A stretch of DNA of 64,000 bases from Anomaloglossus baeobatrachus (lineage: Eukaryota; Chordata; Amphibia; Anura; Aromobatidae). The notes under the pieces are model-generated. The model saw only the letters and a program-made list of their open reading frames with translations. It ran no database searches and had not been told where the DNA came from. Position 1 is the stretch's first letter, and each line of letters begins with the position of its first letter. The position numbers and the translations under genes were made by a program. The stretch is taken from assembly GCF_048569485.1 (NCBI RefSeq), contig NC_134354.1, forward strand, positions 682,805,637 to 682,869,636. Reading direction: 5' to 3'. Shown here one piece after another: positions 43,977 through 54,936 of the stretch.

Positions 43977-45184
43977 TGTCGCGGGCAGGGAGGAGGGTGT
44001 CAGCACACTACGCTCACCCCTTCTGCTCGGGTCCGGCGGTTGCTGCTCAGTGGTGGCTCGAGCGGTGGGCCGGATCCCGGGGGTTTCTCGAGCGGCACTC
44101 CTCGCCCGTGAGTGAAAGGGGGTTTGTTGGGTGTGGGGATTGTTTATTGTCCGTGACGCCACCCACGGTTGTGGTGATTTCACCACCGCTGCTCAATATG
44201 GGGATCCCGGGGATGGTGATGCGGAGCAGCCAGGTGTTGTGTTGCCCCTCCGTGGGTAGGGGTTGGTGATCCCGGGGCCCGGTGATGAGATGGGAGATGC
44301 AGGGCCTGGTGGGCGCAGGGACGTGGGGGCAGCGCTGTGCCTTGCGGCACTGTGGTACTCACTCAGCCTGAGACGTTGACACAGTTTTTACGGTAAACCA
44401 AACGGCTGGTAAGACGGTCCCACGGACGGCTGCACTTGCTCTCCCGGTAGGTGACGGTGATGTCCCTTTTCCTAGCACCTTGGTGTACTTGTTGGTTGCG
44501 ATGGGTCCCCACCGGTAACCCGCTCCCCGGCTTCAAGCTGGACCGGAGGAGCTCTACTCTTTGCCCGCAGGCGCTGGCCCTAAGAAACTGGTGCCTTGGC
44601 GGTGGCGGTGTCTCTCTTACACTGGCTGGGCTGTTGCCTTCAATCGGGACTTGGTTGTTGGGGGATCTACGTCCCCTTCACTGACGGATTCGGCAAATTA
44701 CGGCGACTGCAAGCCTTGCCGGGGTCCGAGAGGCCCCTGCCCTGGTTCTGACTGTCCTTCGGAACACTGCTCCAGACCACCGGGCACACAGGAACTTCCA
44801 AACGGTCCCCCTTCAGACAGTCACCGCCGTTGCTGACCTTGCTGACCTGCCCTGCACTCAGCTGGACTCCTCAGGCTTTGCACACTCTTTCTGTTCTGTC
44901 ACCACTCTTGCTTTCCTCCTTTACTACTTTTCTTCCTTCACTTTCACTTAGCTTATCTGCTCCTCACTCAAGCCCTGCCTGGGCTAATCTGCCTGGTTTC
45001 TCCCGCCTCCAGAGCTGTGATCTCCTCGGTGGGCGGAGCCAACTGCCTGGCCCACCCCCTGGTGTGAATCATCAGCCTCTGGAGGAAGGCAACAAGGATT
45101 TTTGGTTAGCTTAGATGTTCCTACCTGGGATGTAGGGTGTGGTGGTGTGTGACCTGTGTCCCCTGGCTTGCCCAGGGCGACACA
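43977..45184 (-). repeat. 3' LTR of the Gypsy element
   Basis: Read on the minus strand it starts TGTGTCGCCC and ends GCGACA. It is 1208 bp and nearly identical to the 5' LTR. Confidence 0.92.
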
Positions 45185-45196
45185 GTCCCCCTTAGC
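45185..45196 (-). other. Polypurine tract of the Gypsy element
   Basis: The minus strand reads GCTAAGGGGGAC immediately before the 3' LTR, the expected place and composition for plus-strand priming. Confidence 0.8.
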
Positions 45197-45809
45197 AAAA
45201 TGCAGACCGTCCGCGGGCTGCCGTCCAACACCGGTTTTATTTTTCTGTAAAAGATAACATGGTAAAATAACATATGTACATTTTTAATAACTCTTCCCTT
45301 AACGGGAGGCACATTTCTTTAACGTTGCAAACGGTTTACGGTTACGGTTTCCGCTCTCTCCCACCCAAGCAACCTGGCCCTGATGCTGCCCCTAAAGCCC
45401 AGGCAGCACCCCTTGACCCACAGTCCAGCACACGGTACCCGAGCGGGATCTGTCCTTCCCTCCAGAGGGTAGCCACCGGTTCCTTTGGTGGCTGGGCCCC
45501 AGCCTGCTCCGCTGAGGCCCCTCCCTCCAACCTGCCTCTCCGGAGGCGGCATTGCGGAAAACGGTAACGGCAAACAACATATTTACAAGCCACTTAACGT
45601 TTGTGGGTGCCCTGCAAGTTCACGGGCTTGTCCATGGATAGTTCCCATGCAAAATAACTTTTTAAACGGTCCCCACGGGGACAATGGTGCCGGCTCCAGC
45701 CGGTTCAATCACAAAGCAAATCAGATTACTGTTCGGTAATCATTGTCATCATTGGCAGAACTTTCAAACTTTCAAACAAACAAACACTCTTTACATTCCC
45801 TGACCCCTT

Positions 45810-48800
45810 GTACTCACAGAACGGTCTCCCTGTACCTAAATGGAGGTCTACCTAGGTTGGAACGGGTGGACCTTCGGGGACCGGTGTCAGTGGTGCTAGA
45901 CAGTGGGGTAGAGGGAACAATCGACTCCTCCTCCCGGCTATAATGTGGGGCAGGCGGAGGCGTAGCGGAGCTGGGTACAGGTTCATCCCTGGGCACTGGC
46001 ACTGGTTCTGGCTCACGGTTAACCGCTTCCACTACTTCTTCATCCACGGGTTGTGGGAACAGTATCACTGGAAGAATCACAGCGCCGTTCTGTGTAGGCC
46101 AGTTTGATGGGAAGTCACCCATTACCGTGTGGATTACCTCTGCTGCCTTCTCCGCTGGTGGAGGAACCGGTACTTCAGCCTCTGCCTTCAACGCTGGGGG
46201 GCACCTTTTTAGATGGTCCCGGGAAACTGTGGCCAGGGTGCCCCCTTGGTCACGACTGATCTGGTAGGCCTTCCCATCTTCCCATTCTGTGGGTTGTATG
46301 ACGTAAGGGACTTGCTCCCACTGATCATCCAGCTTATGGGCCTTCCTCTTCCGTTTTAACACTACATCTCCTGGCTGGAAAGGACCCGCGGACGCCTTCT
46401 GATTGAACCGGTGCTCCTGCTGTTCTCGACTTCGACTGAGGTTTTTCTCCACATACTCCTGGATTTGCCGGTATTGTGCTCTCCTCCGACTTTCCCACTC
46501 CGCCGTCGAAGGGAGTGCTTCTGGGGCCTCCAACCCCATCTCCAGGTCCACCGGCAGGCGGCCAGGCCGAGCCCTCATCAGATACGCTGGGGTGCACTTC
46601 GTCGAGCTAGAGGGGATATTATTGTACATGTCGACCAAGTCGGGTAACTTTTCCGGCCACAGGTTCCGTTCTTCCAGCGGTAGCGTCTTGAGAAGCCCCA
46701 GGACCAAGTGGTTCATCTTCTCGCACATGCCGTTGGTTTGGGCGTGGTACGGAGTGGTCCGGATTTTCTTGCAGCCGTACAACTGGCAGAATTCGTGGAA
46801 CACCTCTGCTTCAAATGCCGGGCCTTGGTCAGTCAGCACCTTTTCGGGGTACCCATGAGGTCGGCAAAAATAAGCCTGGAACGCTCGAGCAGCAGTTCGA
46901 CCAGTCAGGTCCTTAACGGGGACTACCACCATAAATCTTGAGTAGTGGTCTACAATGGTCAATGCATAGGTGTACCCACTTCGGCTAGGGGTGAGCTTGA
47001 CATGGTCTAGGGCGACCAACTCCAGCGGCTGATGGGTGACTATTGGATGTAAGGGTGCCCTCTGGCTAGTCTCGTCCTTTCTCCTCAGCGTACAAGGACC
47101 GCACTCTCGGCACCAGGCTTCCACTAATTCACGCATCCCACTCCAATAGAACCGCTCCCTCAACAGCATCTGCAGCTTCTTCCACCCGAAGTGGCCAGCA
47201 CCATCATGGTATGCCCGCAGGACAGTAGCGACGTCAGCTTGAGGAATGACCAACTGGCATATTTTCTCATGGGTCTTCGGGTTGATCAGCTCACGGTACA
47301 GCCTCCCTTGGTGTAGGTAAAGCCGTTTCCGTTCCTTCCACAAGCGTTGGGCTTCGGCTGGGGCGGCAGGGTCTATTCCCGTAGCACCTTGTTCCACCAA
47401 AGTCTTGACAAGGCGAACAGCCGGCGCTTAGTCCTGAGCTTCCTGCCACTCTTGACTGGGCCGTGGGTCCAGATCCACTCGTTGCTGATGTACTTGTACC
47501 CTCTCAGTAGGCGGCTGGTGAAACGCAGGCAACTCAATCTCCTCGAGGTCGTCGTCCTCGCACCCTTCTTCTGACAAATGGGGCATTCGAGAGAGTGCAT
47601 CCGCATTTATGTTGACGCGACCGGCTCGGTACTTTATGGTGAAATCAAAGTTGGCTAGCCGGGCTACCCACCGCTGCTCCAACGCGCCCAACTTGGCCGT
47701 GTTCAGGTGAGTCAGCGGATTGTTGTCCGTAAACGCGGTGAATGTTGCTGCCGCCAAGTAGTGGCGGAACCGCTCCGTGATAGCCCACACCAACGCCAAT
47801 AGCTCGAGCTTGAAGGAGCTATAGTTCTCAGGGTTCCTTTCAGTCGGCCGGAGTTTTCGGCTAGCATAGGCAATCACCTTCTCCCTTCCATCCTGGACCT
47901 GGGATAGGACCGCTCCTAGCCCCACGTTACTAGCGTCCATGTGGAGGATGAACGGGCGCCCATAATCAGGGTACGCCAGGACCTCTTCTCCGGTCAAGGC
48001 CGCCTTCAACTGACAAAAGGACTCTTCATGCTTGTCCTCCCACGATAGTGGGGCTCCAATGGGTCTACCACCTTTGGTCTGTCCCACGAGGAGGTCTTGC
48101 ATGGGGGCAGCCATCTTCGTATACCCCTTTATGAAGCGCCGATAGTACCCTACCAGACCCAGAAACTGCCTTACTTCCCTTACTGTAGTTGGTCTCGGCC
48201 AGCTCTGGATGGCAGTAATCTTCTCAGGGTCGGGGGCGACACCATCCGCACTCACCACATGCTCTAGATACTGCACCCTGGGTTTCAGCAGGTGGCATTT
48301 AGAGGGCTTCAATTTCATCCCGTACTTGGCAAGGGACGTGAACACCTCGGCCAGGTGCTCCAGATGGGCCTCATACGTCTGGGAATAAACAATCACATCA
48401 TCCAAGTACAGCAGGACAGTCTCGAAGTTTAAATGTCCCAGACAGCACTCCATCAGCCGTTGGAAGGTTCCGGGGGCATTGCACAGCCCAAACGGCATGC
48501 TATTGAATTCGCAAAGCCCCATCGGGGTGGTGAAGGCGGTCTTCTCCTGGTCCTCTGGGGCCACGGCCACTTGCCAGTATCCGCTGGTGAGGTCAAGGGT
48601 CGAGAAGTAGTTTGCAGTTCTCAGTGCAGCCAAAGACTCTTCAATACGAGGTAATGGATAGGCGTCTTTATGGGTTATCTGGTTGATCTTCCGGTAGTCC
48701 GCACACATCCGCATGGTACCATCCTTCTTCTTGACCAGTACCAACGGAGCGGCCCAGGGACTACAGCTGTCCCGAATAACCCCTGCCTCCTTCATATTCC

Positions 48801-49850
48801 TCAACATATCCTTGGCACACTGGTAATGTGCAGGGGGAATAGGTCTATACCTCTCTTTGATAGGGGGATGTTCACCGGTGGGGATGTGGTGTTGGACCCC
48901 CTTGATCTGCCCAAAGTCTAGGGGGTGCTTACTAAAAACCTGTTCGTACTCCTGCACCACCCTGTATACCCCTGCCCTGTGATGTGTAGGGGTATCATCA
49001 GTGCCTACATGTAGCTGTTGATGCCACTCCTTTGTCTCCCCCTGGGGTGGGGAAGTGCCGGTGGTAGGTGGGAGTGTGGATGGACTGGCTTCATGGATAG
49101 TGTGAGGGTCCAGGGTGAGCAGCTTGGCAATGGTGGCATACCGGGGAAGCCTGACTTCTTCCTCTCCACAGTTCAGCACTCTCACAGGCACTCTCCCTTT
49201 CTTCACATCCACCACCCCTCAGGCGGCCATTACAGCGGGCCAGTGCTTGGAAGGCATGGGCTCCATCATCGCAGGGTAGTCACGCCCCTGAGGCCCTACT
49301 GCTGCCCTACACCAGATCATCATCTCACTCCTAGGGGGCACAGTCAATGGAGCAACATCCATCACTCTCACTCCACCAATCTCCCCTCCTGTTGAGCTTA
49401 CATGCTGGCGGTACATCAGGGCTCGGATCTCACACTGCACAGCCCTCTGCCGGCTCCCTGCCGCTGTGGCGGCTAGCTGTTGTAATAGGGTTAACACATC
49501 AGCCATGCAGTGCTCCATCACATTGGTTCCCAGCACTATTTTCGGGTTATGATCACTGGGCTCATTCATGATCACAATCATACCCTGGTGTTGCAGTTCG
49601 GCTTGCCCCACTGTCATAGCCACTTGTTTATACCCCACCTGGGTCAATGGGAGTCCATTAGCGGCAATCAATGTTATACTATTGTCTGGGGGCGCCAGTT
49701 CGTCTACGGCCCAATACCGCTGGTACAACGTGTACGGTATGGTAGTTACCTGTGATCCAGTGTCCAAGAGAGCCATCACTGGTATGCCGTCCACAGCCAC
49801 GGGGATGATAGGGCGGGCCCCGATATATCGGTCCCGCCAGTCCGGGGGGC
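45810..49850 (-). pseudogene. Gypsy pol region: protease, RT, RNase H, integrase
   Basis: This is a fossil polyprotein region, in minus-strand order. An aspartic protease has ALLDTGSQVTTIP near 49.77 kb. The reverse transcriptase (about 48.2-48.9 kb) has MRMCADYRKINQ, FSTLDLTSGYWQVAV, MPFGLCNAPGTFQRLM and the catalytic LLYLDDVIVYS. RNase H has ILHMDASNVGLGAVLS near 47.95 kb. The integrase has an HHCC zinc module (HFGWKKLQMLLRERFYWSG, then CRECGPC) near 47.1-47.3 kb. Its catalytic core (ALDHVKL, VLTDQGPAFEAEVF, TPYHAQTNGMCEKMN) is at about 46.7-47.0 kb. A basic C-terminal tail follows. The enzymes would copy the RNA and insert the DNA. About two breaks interrupt the region. Confidence 0.92.
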
Positions 49851-49859
49851 CACGATGTT

Positions 49860-50900
49860 CTACTCCTGAGGATTGGCCCGGGGCCCCAGGGGTTGCTCGT
49901 TTAACGGGCACTGTCGGTAGTAATGACCCGGCTTACGGCACTTGTAGCAGATTGGGGGTCTGCTCCGCGGGTTGTTAGCACTTTTCCGCTGCATCCAGGG
50001 AACATCCTCGGGACTGTCAGCAAGCTGTATCTGCGCCGGAGGCTGAGGTCTGGTCAGAGGTTGTAGTGCAGCCAGGATTTTGGCAAGGTCTCCGTCCATG
50101 CGACGAACCTGGGCTGCCAGTTCTTCCACTGTGCTGCTCGGGGCTGCAGGTGTTGGAGAGGTTGATTTGGCTGAGGCCACCACAACGGGAGCCATCTCGA
50201 CGGGCCACGGGGCGGGTTCCAGAACTTCGGTTGCTGGGGGCTGTAGTGCTTTAATGGCCCGCTCCTTTAACACAGCAAAGTCCACATCAGGGTGTTCCAG
50301 GGCCCACAGCCGGAGTTGTTTACGATCCTCAGGGGACCTCATCCCCTGCGCAAATTGCTCCACTAACATCTTGTTGCTATCCGCCTCATTAATAGGGTTC
50401 GCCCGCTTCAGCGTGCGGAGGGCGGTCTGCAGACGTAGAGCATAGTCCCGAATGCTATCCCCAGCTCGTTGCCGGCACTGGTAAAACTGCATCCTCAGCT
50501 CAGCTTCAGTCCGGATCTCGAAGGCAGTCTGTAGCTTCTCAAAGATGGTGGCTACAGAGAGCCGGTCCCCCTCGGCCCAGGTCTCCGCTTCCTGCTCCGC
50601 CGCACCGGTTAACTGGCCTAGCACTATCGCTGCACGTTGCTTATCAGTCAGGGGGTACAGCTCTAGCAACGGGTTAAGCTTTTTCCGGAAGGCCTGTAGG
50701 GCATCCGGTTTCCCGTCATACTGCGGTAGCCAAGCAGCTCCGGGCGCATAGGGCAAGGAGAACGGCATGACCTGCGCGAGCGTGGGGGCCGCGGCACCTC
50801 CCGCCGGTACGGCCGGGACCTGGGCAGGTCCATTCCCATCCGCGGGTGCCGCTGCGGCTGCGACCACCGCTCCTCCAGCGGCTCCGTCGGGCGCAGACAT
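49860..50900 (-). pseudogene. Gypsy gag
   Basis: The frame is about 345 codons and looks whole, but it is listed as part of the fossil element. It begins with an alanine- and proline-rich stretch (residues 1-45). A capsid-like helical region follows (AAWLPQYDGKPDALQAFRKK, LTGAAEQEAETW, FYQCRQRAGDSIRDYALRLQ). The protein ends in a CCHC zinc knuckle, CYKCRKPGHYYRQC, for nucleic-acid binding. The start at 50900 lies about 200 bp inside the 5' LTR. The alanine-rich start and high GC content make this segment resemble a CpG-rich promoter-proximal region. Confidence 0.88.
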
Positions 50901-51081
50901 CTTGTTTCCGTCCCCCTTAGCTCTTTCCGGCCCCTCCTCTCTCGGGGCGGGGTTTTGGCCTTCGCGCCTCTACTGCTCGAGAGGGAACTTTTCGCGCCAA
51001 AGATGGCGGCTTCTGAAATTTTTCTGCCGGATACCTCCGGCGGTAACAAGGCGAACCTCTACCAAACGGCAGAGCGGTAAG

Positions 51082-51099
51082 ATCCTGTTCGTGACGCCA
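51082..51099 (-). other. Primer binding site of the Gypsy element
   Basis: The minus strand reads TGGCGTCACGAACAGGAT three bases after the 5' LTR. From memory this is complementary to the 3' end of a vertebrate serine tRNA (CGA type). A tRNA database match would settle the isoacceptor. Confidence 0.7.
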
Positions 51100-51102
51100 A
51101 GT

Positions 51103-52327
51103 TGTCGCGGGCGGGGAGGAGGGTGTCAGCACACTACGCTCACCCCTTCTGCTCGGGTCCGGCGGTTGCTGCTCAGTGGTGGCTCGAGCGGTGGGCCGGA
51201 TCCCGGGGGTTTCTCGAGCGGCACTCCTCGCCCGTGAGTGAAAGGGGGTTTGTTGGGTGTGGGGATTGTTTATTGTCCGTGACGCCACCCACGGTTGTGG
51301 TGATTTCACCACCGCTGCTCAATATGGGGATCCCGGGGATGGTGATGCGGAGCAGCCAGGTGTTGTGTTGCCCCTCCGTGGGTAGGGGTTGGTGATCCCG
51401 GGGCCCGGTGATGAGATGGGAGATGCAGGGCCTGGTGGGCGCAGGGACGTGGGGGCAGCGCTGTGCCTTGCGGCACTGTGGTACTCACTCAGCCTGAGAC
51501 GTTGACACAGTTTTTACGGTAAACCAAACGGCTGGTAAGACGGTCCCACGGACGGCTGCACTTGCTCTCCCGGTAGGTGACGGTGATGTCCCTTTTCCTA
51601 GCACCTTGGTGTACTTGTTGGTTGCGATGGGTCCCCACCGGTAACCCGCTCCCCGGCTTCAAGCTGGACCGGAGGAGCTCTACTCTTTGCCCGCAGGCGC
51701 TGGCCCTAAGAAACTGGTGCCTTGGCGGTGGCGGTGTCTCTCTTACACTGGCTGGGCTGTTGCCTTCAATCGGGACTTGGTTGTTGGGGGATCTACGTCC
51801 CCTTCACTGACGGATTCGGCAAATTACGCGACTGCAAGCCTTGCCGGGGTCCGAGAGGCCCCTGCCCTGGTTCTGACTGTCCTTCGGAACACTGCTCCAG
51901 ACCACCGGGCACACAGCCTACGGGGTCCTTCCAGGAACTTCCAAACGGTCCCCCTTCAGACAGTCACCGCCGTTGCTGACCTTGCTGACCTGCCCTGCAC
52001 TCAGCTGGACTCCTCAGGCTTTGCACACTCTTTCTGTTCTGTCACCACTCTTGCTTTCCTCCTTTACTACTTTTCTTCCTTCACTTTTACTTAGCTTATC
52101 TGCTCCTCACTCAAGCCCTGCCTGGGCTAATCTGCCTGGTTTCTCCCGCCTCCAGAGCTGTGATCTCCTCGGTGGGCGGAGCCAACTGCCTGGCCCACCC
52201 CCTGGTGTGAATCATCAGCCTCTGGAGGAAGGCAACAAGGATTTTTGGTTAGCTTAGATGTTCCTACCTGGGATGTAGGGTGTGGTGGTGTGTGACCTGT
52301 GTCCCCTGGCTTGCCCAGGGCGACACA
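51103..52327 (-). repeat. 5' LTR of the Gypsy element
   Basis: It is 1225 bp, with minus-strand ends TGTGTCGCCC and GCGACA. It contains the promoter for the element by family analogy. Short frames within it on either strand are by-products. Confidence 0.92.
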
Positions 52328-52559
52328 AGAGTGTCTGTGTTTTCTGTATACCGGTTTGTGACCCCCTCCTTACCTGGGAATGGGATACTACACCTCTGGC
52401 TGAGATGCAGTACCTGTGTGGCGACTGAAGCCTTAGGGGCACCACAGATTATCTTCCGTCATATGTATCAGCAAAGCAGTATTTACTGTTTAACATAAAT
52501 ATTATCTGTTGGCGCAAGACAACAACAATTCTGCATAGGATTCCCTACACCGGCTTTCT

Positions 52560-53095
52560 GTAAGGATACTGGGTACATTGTCGCTTCCTGACCACGCTGT
52601 GCCAACAACAAGACACCTAAGTGGCTCCCCTCCAGCCGACTGCTCCGTCTGCCCGTGCCCTTCGCTCCCTGGCTCCACATTGCCATGGATTTCATTACAG
52701 AACCTCCTGTGTCCTCTGACAGTTCTGTGATTTGTGTGGTGGTGGATTACTTCTCAAAAATGGCTTATTTTGTACCGTTACTTGGACTGCCCTCTGCTCC
52801 GAAGCTTGCAGAAGCCTACAATCAGCATATCTTTCAGCTTCATGGTTTCCCACTGCACATCGTGTCAGATAGAGTAGTTCAATTCACGACCCAGGTCTGG
52901 AGAGCAATCTGCACACTTTTGGAGTTATCTCTGGACTTTTCATCGGCTTACCACCCTCAGTTCACTGGTCAAGTTGAATGGGTCAATCAAATAATGATTT
53001 CATTTCTTTAGCACTTCACTAATGCACATCATAGTGACTTGACCAAGCTGCTACCTTGGACTGAGTTCTCAAGACCTTGATGGAATTGTTTGCAG
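52560..53095 (+). pseudogene. Decayed Gypsy integrase fragment, other clade
   Basis: The plus strand encodes WLHIAMDFITEPP, VVVDYFSKMAYFVPL, QHIFQLHGFPLHIVSD and SSAYHPQFTGQVEWVNQ. This is the integrase core of a second Ty3/Gypsy lineage, different from the element next door and close in style to the Sushi/CsRN1-like integrases of fish and frogs. It is an isolated piece with no LTR nearby, carries several breaks and is old. Confidence 0.8.
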
Positions 53096-53945
53096 AAGAA
53101 TTTCTAAACTACTGAAGCTTCCAGGGAGCACTGTTAGGGCCATAATCAAAAGTGGAAAGAACAAAATTTTACCATAAACCAGTGATGACCAGGTGCTCCC
53201 CATAAAATTTCAGACAGAGAAGTAAAAGAAATTATCATAAGAGTTGTCCAAGAGCCCACGACCACCTGTGGAGAGCTACAGATAGACAAGGAATCAGCAG
53301 GTACAATTGTTTCAAACAATTGAATAATGCTCCATTGATGAACAAAAAAAAAATATGTTCAAGGTCATTTAAAAGTTTGCTCAAGAACATTTCGACAAGA
53401 CTGTGATATACTGGGAGAATATGGTCTGGTCAGCTAAGACCAAAATGTAACTCTTTACATGGCATAATACTCACCATGTTTGGTGGCTAAAAGGCACTGC
53501 ATATCACATTATGGTGTGGGGCTGTTTTTTAGCATATGGCACTGGCAAATTTCATATAATTGAAAGATGAATGGACAAATGAACTGAGACATTCTTGATA
53601 AAAATCTGCTCTAGTGATGACTATTAAACAAGGGTGTACATTTCAGTAAGGCAATGACCCCAAACACAACCAAGTAAACTCTCAATTGGTTTCAGAGAAA
53701 GAAAATAAAGCTGCTTGAATGGCCCAACCAATCACCAGACTTGAGACCAATAGAAAATCTGTGGAAGAAACTAAAGCTCAGAGTTTATAGAAGGAGCCAC
53801 AGAACCTTCAGGATTTGACGAATGTTTGTGTGGAATAATGGGCCAAAATCACCCCTGAGCAATGCATGCAACTAGTTTTCCCACTCAGGAAGCATCTTGA
53901 AGCTGTCATCACCAATAAAGCTTTTTGTAACCTTGAGATTTGTTG
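53096..53945 (+). pseudogene. Tc1-like transposase relic, plus strand
   Basis: The plus strand decodes, with many stops and frameshifts, to Tc1 motifs: IYWENMVWSAKTKM (the family has WSDETK, so the first catalytic aspartate is lost), NTHHVWW, IMVWGCF and [19 protein letters not shown] (third acidic region). The N-terminal DNA-binding domain is missing. It is the same lineage as the relic at 22175-23565. It is long dead. Confidence 0.8.
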
Positions 53946-54395
53946 ATATTTTTCAACAATTTTGGTTCTCAGGTCTTCAGGCAGTTCTCTTCCCCTCTTT
54001 CTATTATCCATGCTTAGTGTGGTACACACATACACAAAATGCAGAAATTGAGTAAACTTCTCCCCTTTTTATCTGGTTTCAGGTGTGATTTTCATATTGC
54101 CCACACCTGTTACTTTCCACAGGTGAGTTTGAATAAGCAGCATATGCTTGAAATAAAGTTATTTACCTACAAATTTGGAAAGGTGTTAACAATTTTGTCC
54201 TGCCCATTTTTCATGTTTTGTGTGAAAGTATGTCCAATTTGCTCATTTTTCTCTGTTTTCTTGTGGTGTTCCAATACACACAAGGGAAATAAACATGTGT
54301 AGAATTAAACGTGTAATTGTCATAATATTCCTAGAGAGTTCTTTTTCTGTAACAATTTCAAGGGTGCCAACACTTTCAGTCATTCTCTTAGGGGT
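53946..54395 (-). pseudogene. Tc1 5' end and N-terminal fragment, minus strand
   Basis: On the minus strand MDNRKRGRELPEDLRTKIVE matches the start of a Tc1 DNA-binding domain (family form ELSEELRNKIVEKH). Upstream (54040-54390) is typical Tc1 leader sequence ending AAGGGTGCCAACACTTTCAG. It faces the plus-strand relic on its left, so two Tc1 pieces abut in opposite orientation. Confidence 0.75.
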
Positions 54396-54471
54396 GTCTT
54401 ACTCGCCCTCACCAGGTCCAGCACTGAGTGTTCGCTGCTGTTCATGGTTTGTTATTAACCTGACGCACTTA

Positions 54472-54841
54472 CATCACAATGACAGTGGTAAATATATAAT
54501 CAAAGGGAAAACGGGTATATGCCGCGCTTAAAAACCACTGATGCAGAACTGATGTAAAAATTTCTTTTTTATTACAGCATTCCAACGCGTTTCAGAGACA
54601 AGGACCATCGCCTTCTTCAGAGAAAAAGAAATATACCCGCTTTCCCTTTGATTATATATTTACCACTACTTCACGGGGTCGCTGCTTGAACCACGCGGAC
54701 ACTCACATGCGTTTTAAGGAGTTGTGACTGGCACAACCACATCAGGTGAGTGTACCTATTCCTTTCTTATTATCCCACGTTATACCGGGTAAGACCCTAT
54801 TGTGCCTTTTTGTTTCCCCACCTTTAGCATCACAATGACAG
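54472..54841 (-). mobile_element. Single hammerhead foldback element, 342 bp, with 14-bp TSD
   Basis: The 14-bp duplication CATCACAATGACAG (54472-54485, 54828-54841) bounds a 342-bp unit. Its left part is a foldback: AGTGGTAAATATATAATC at 54484 pairs with its inverse ending at 54667. In the loop, the minus strand at 54560-54632 has ATTTCTTTTTCT, CTGAAGA, a helix II region, GAAACGCGTT, then GGA and AAAAAGAAAT. This is a type I hammerhead layout with extended helix I and a fully conserved CUGANGA/GAAA core. Helix II pairing is imperfect. The unit ends with a tail containing CAGGTGAG and GGTAAGACCC, shared with 62268-62701. Confidence 0.75.
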
Positions 54842-54936
54842 CACTGCAGCAAATAACTGAGCTCAGTAGCTCTGCACAAGTTGACAGCACAAGCTGATTG
54901 TCTGCAGGGCTGTTAACATGGCATCAGTGTTGCAGT

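Larger units (their letters stand above)
43977..52327 (-). mobile_element. Full-length Ty3/Gypsy retrotransposon, 8.35 kb, young
   Basis: Two LTRs of about 1.2 kb (43977-45184 and 51103-52327) flank gag and pol on the minus strand. They differ by only a handful of bases and two small length changes, so the insertion is recent. The 4-bp duplication AGAG flanks it (43973-43976, 52328-52331). Gene order is gag, protease, reverse transcriptase, RNase H, integrase, the Ty3/Gypsy arrangement. Gag and pol overlap slightly in different frames, as in families that use ribosomal frameshifting. No envelope gene was seen. Gag looks whole and pol has about two breaks, so this copy is treated as a fossil. 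The clade is uncertain. The serine-tRNA-like primer site recalls Mag-type elements. Confidence 0.92.
42981..52446 (-). mobile_element. Older solo LTR interrupted by the young Gypsy element
   Basis: The left part (42981-43976) starts TGACACGCCC and carries GTGACGCCACCTGTGG. The right part (52328-52446) ends GGGGCACCACA. The flanks GATT (42977-42980) and GATT (52447-52450) form a 4-bp duplication. The full Gypsy element at 43977-52327 lies between the two parts, so this LTR, about 1.1 kb without the insert, was already in place. It is a fossil of a different subfamily and has no genes of its own. Confidence 0.75.

Noticed and set aside
54171-54302. Plus-strand frame near the Tc1 end as a small host protein
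   Set aside because: The sequence is Tc1 leader sequence on the opposite strand.
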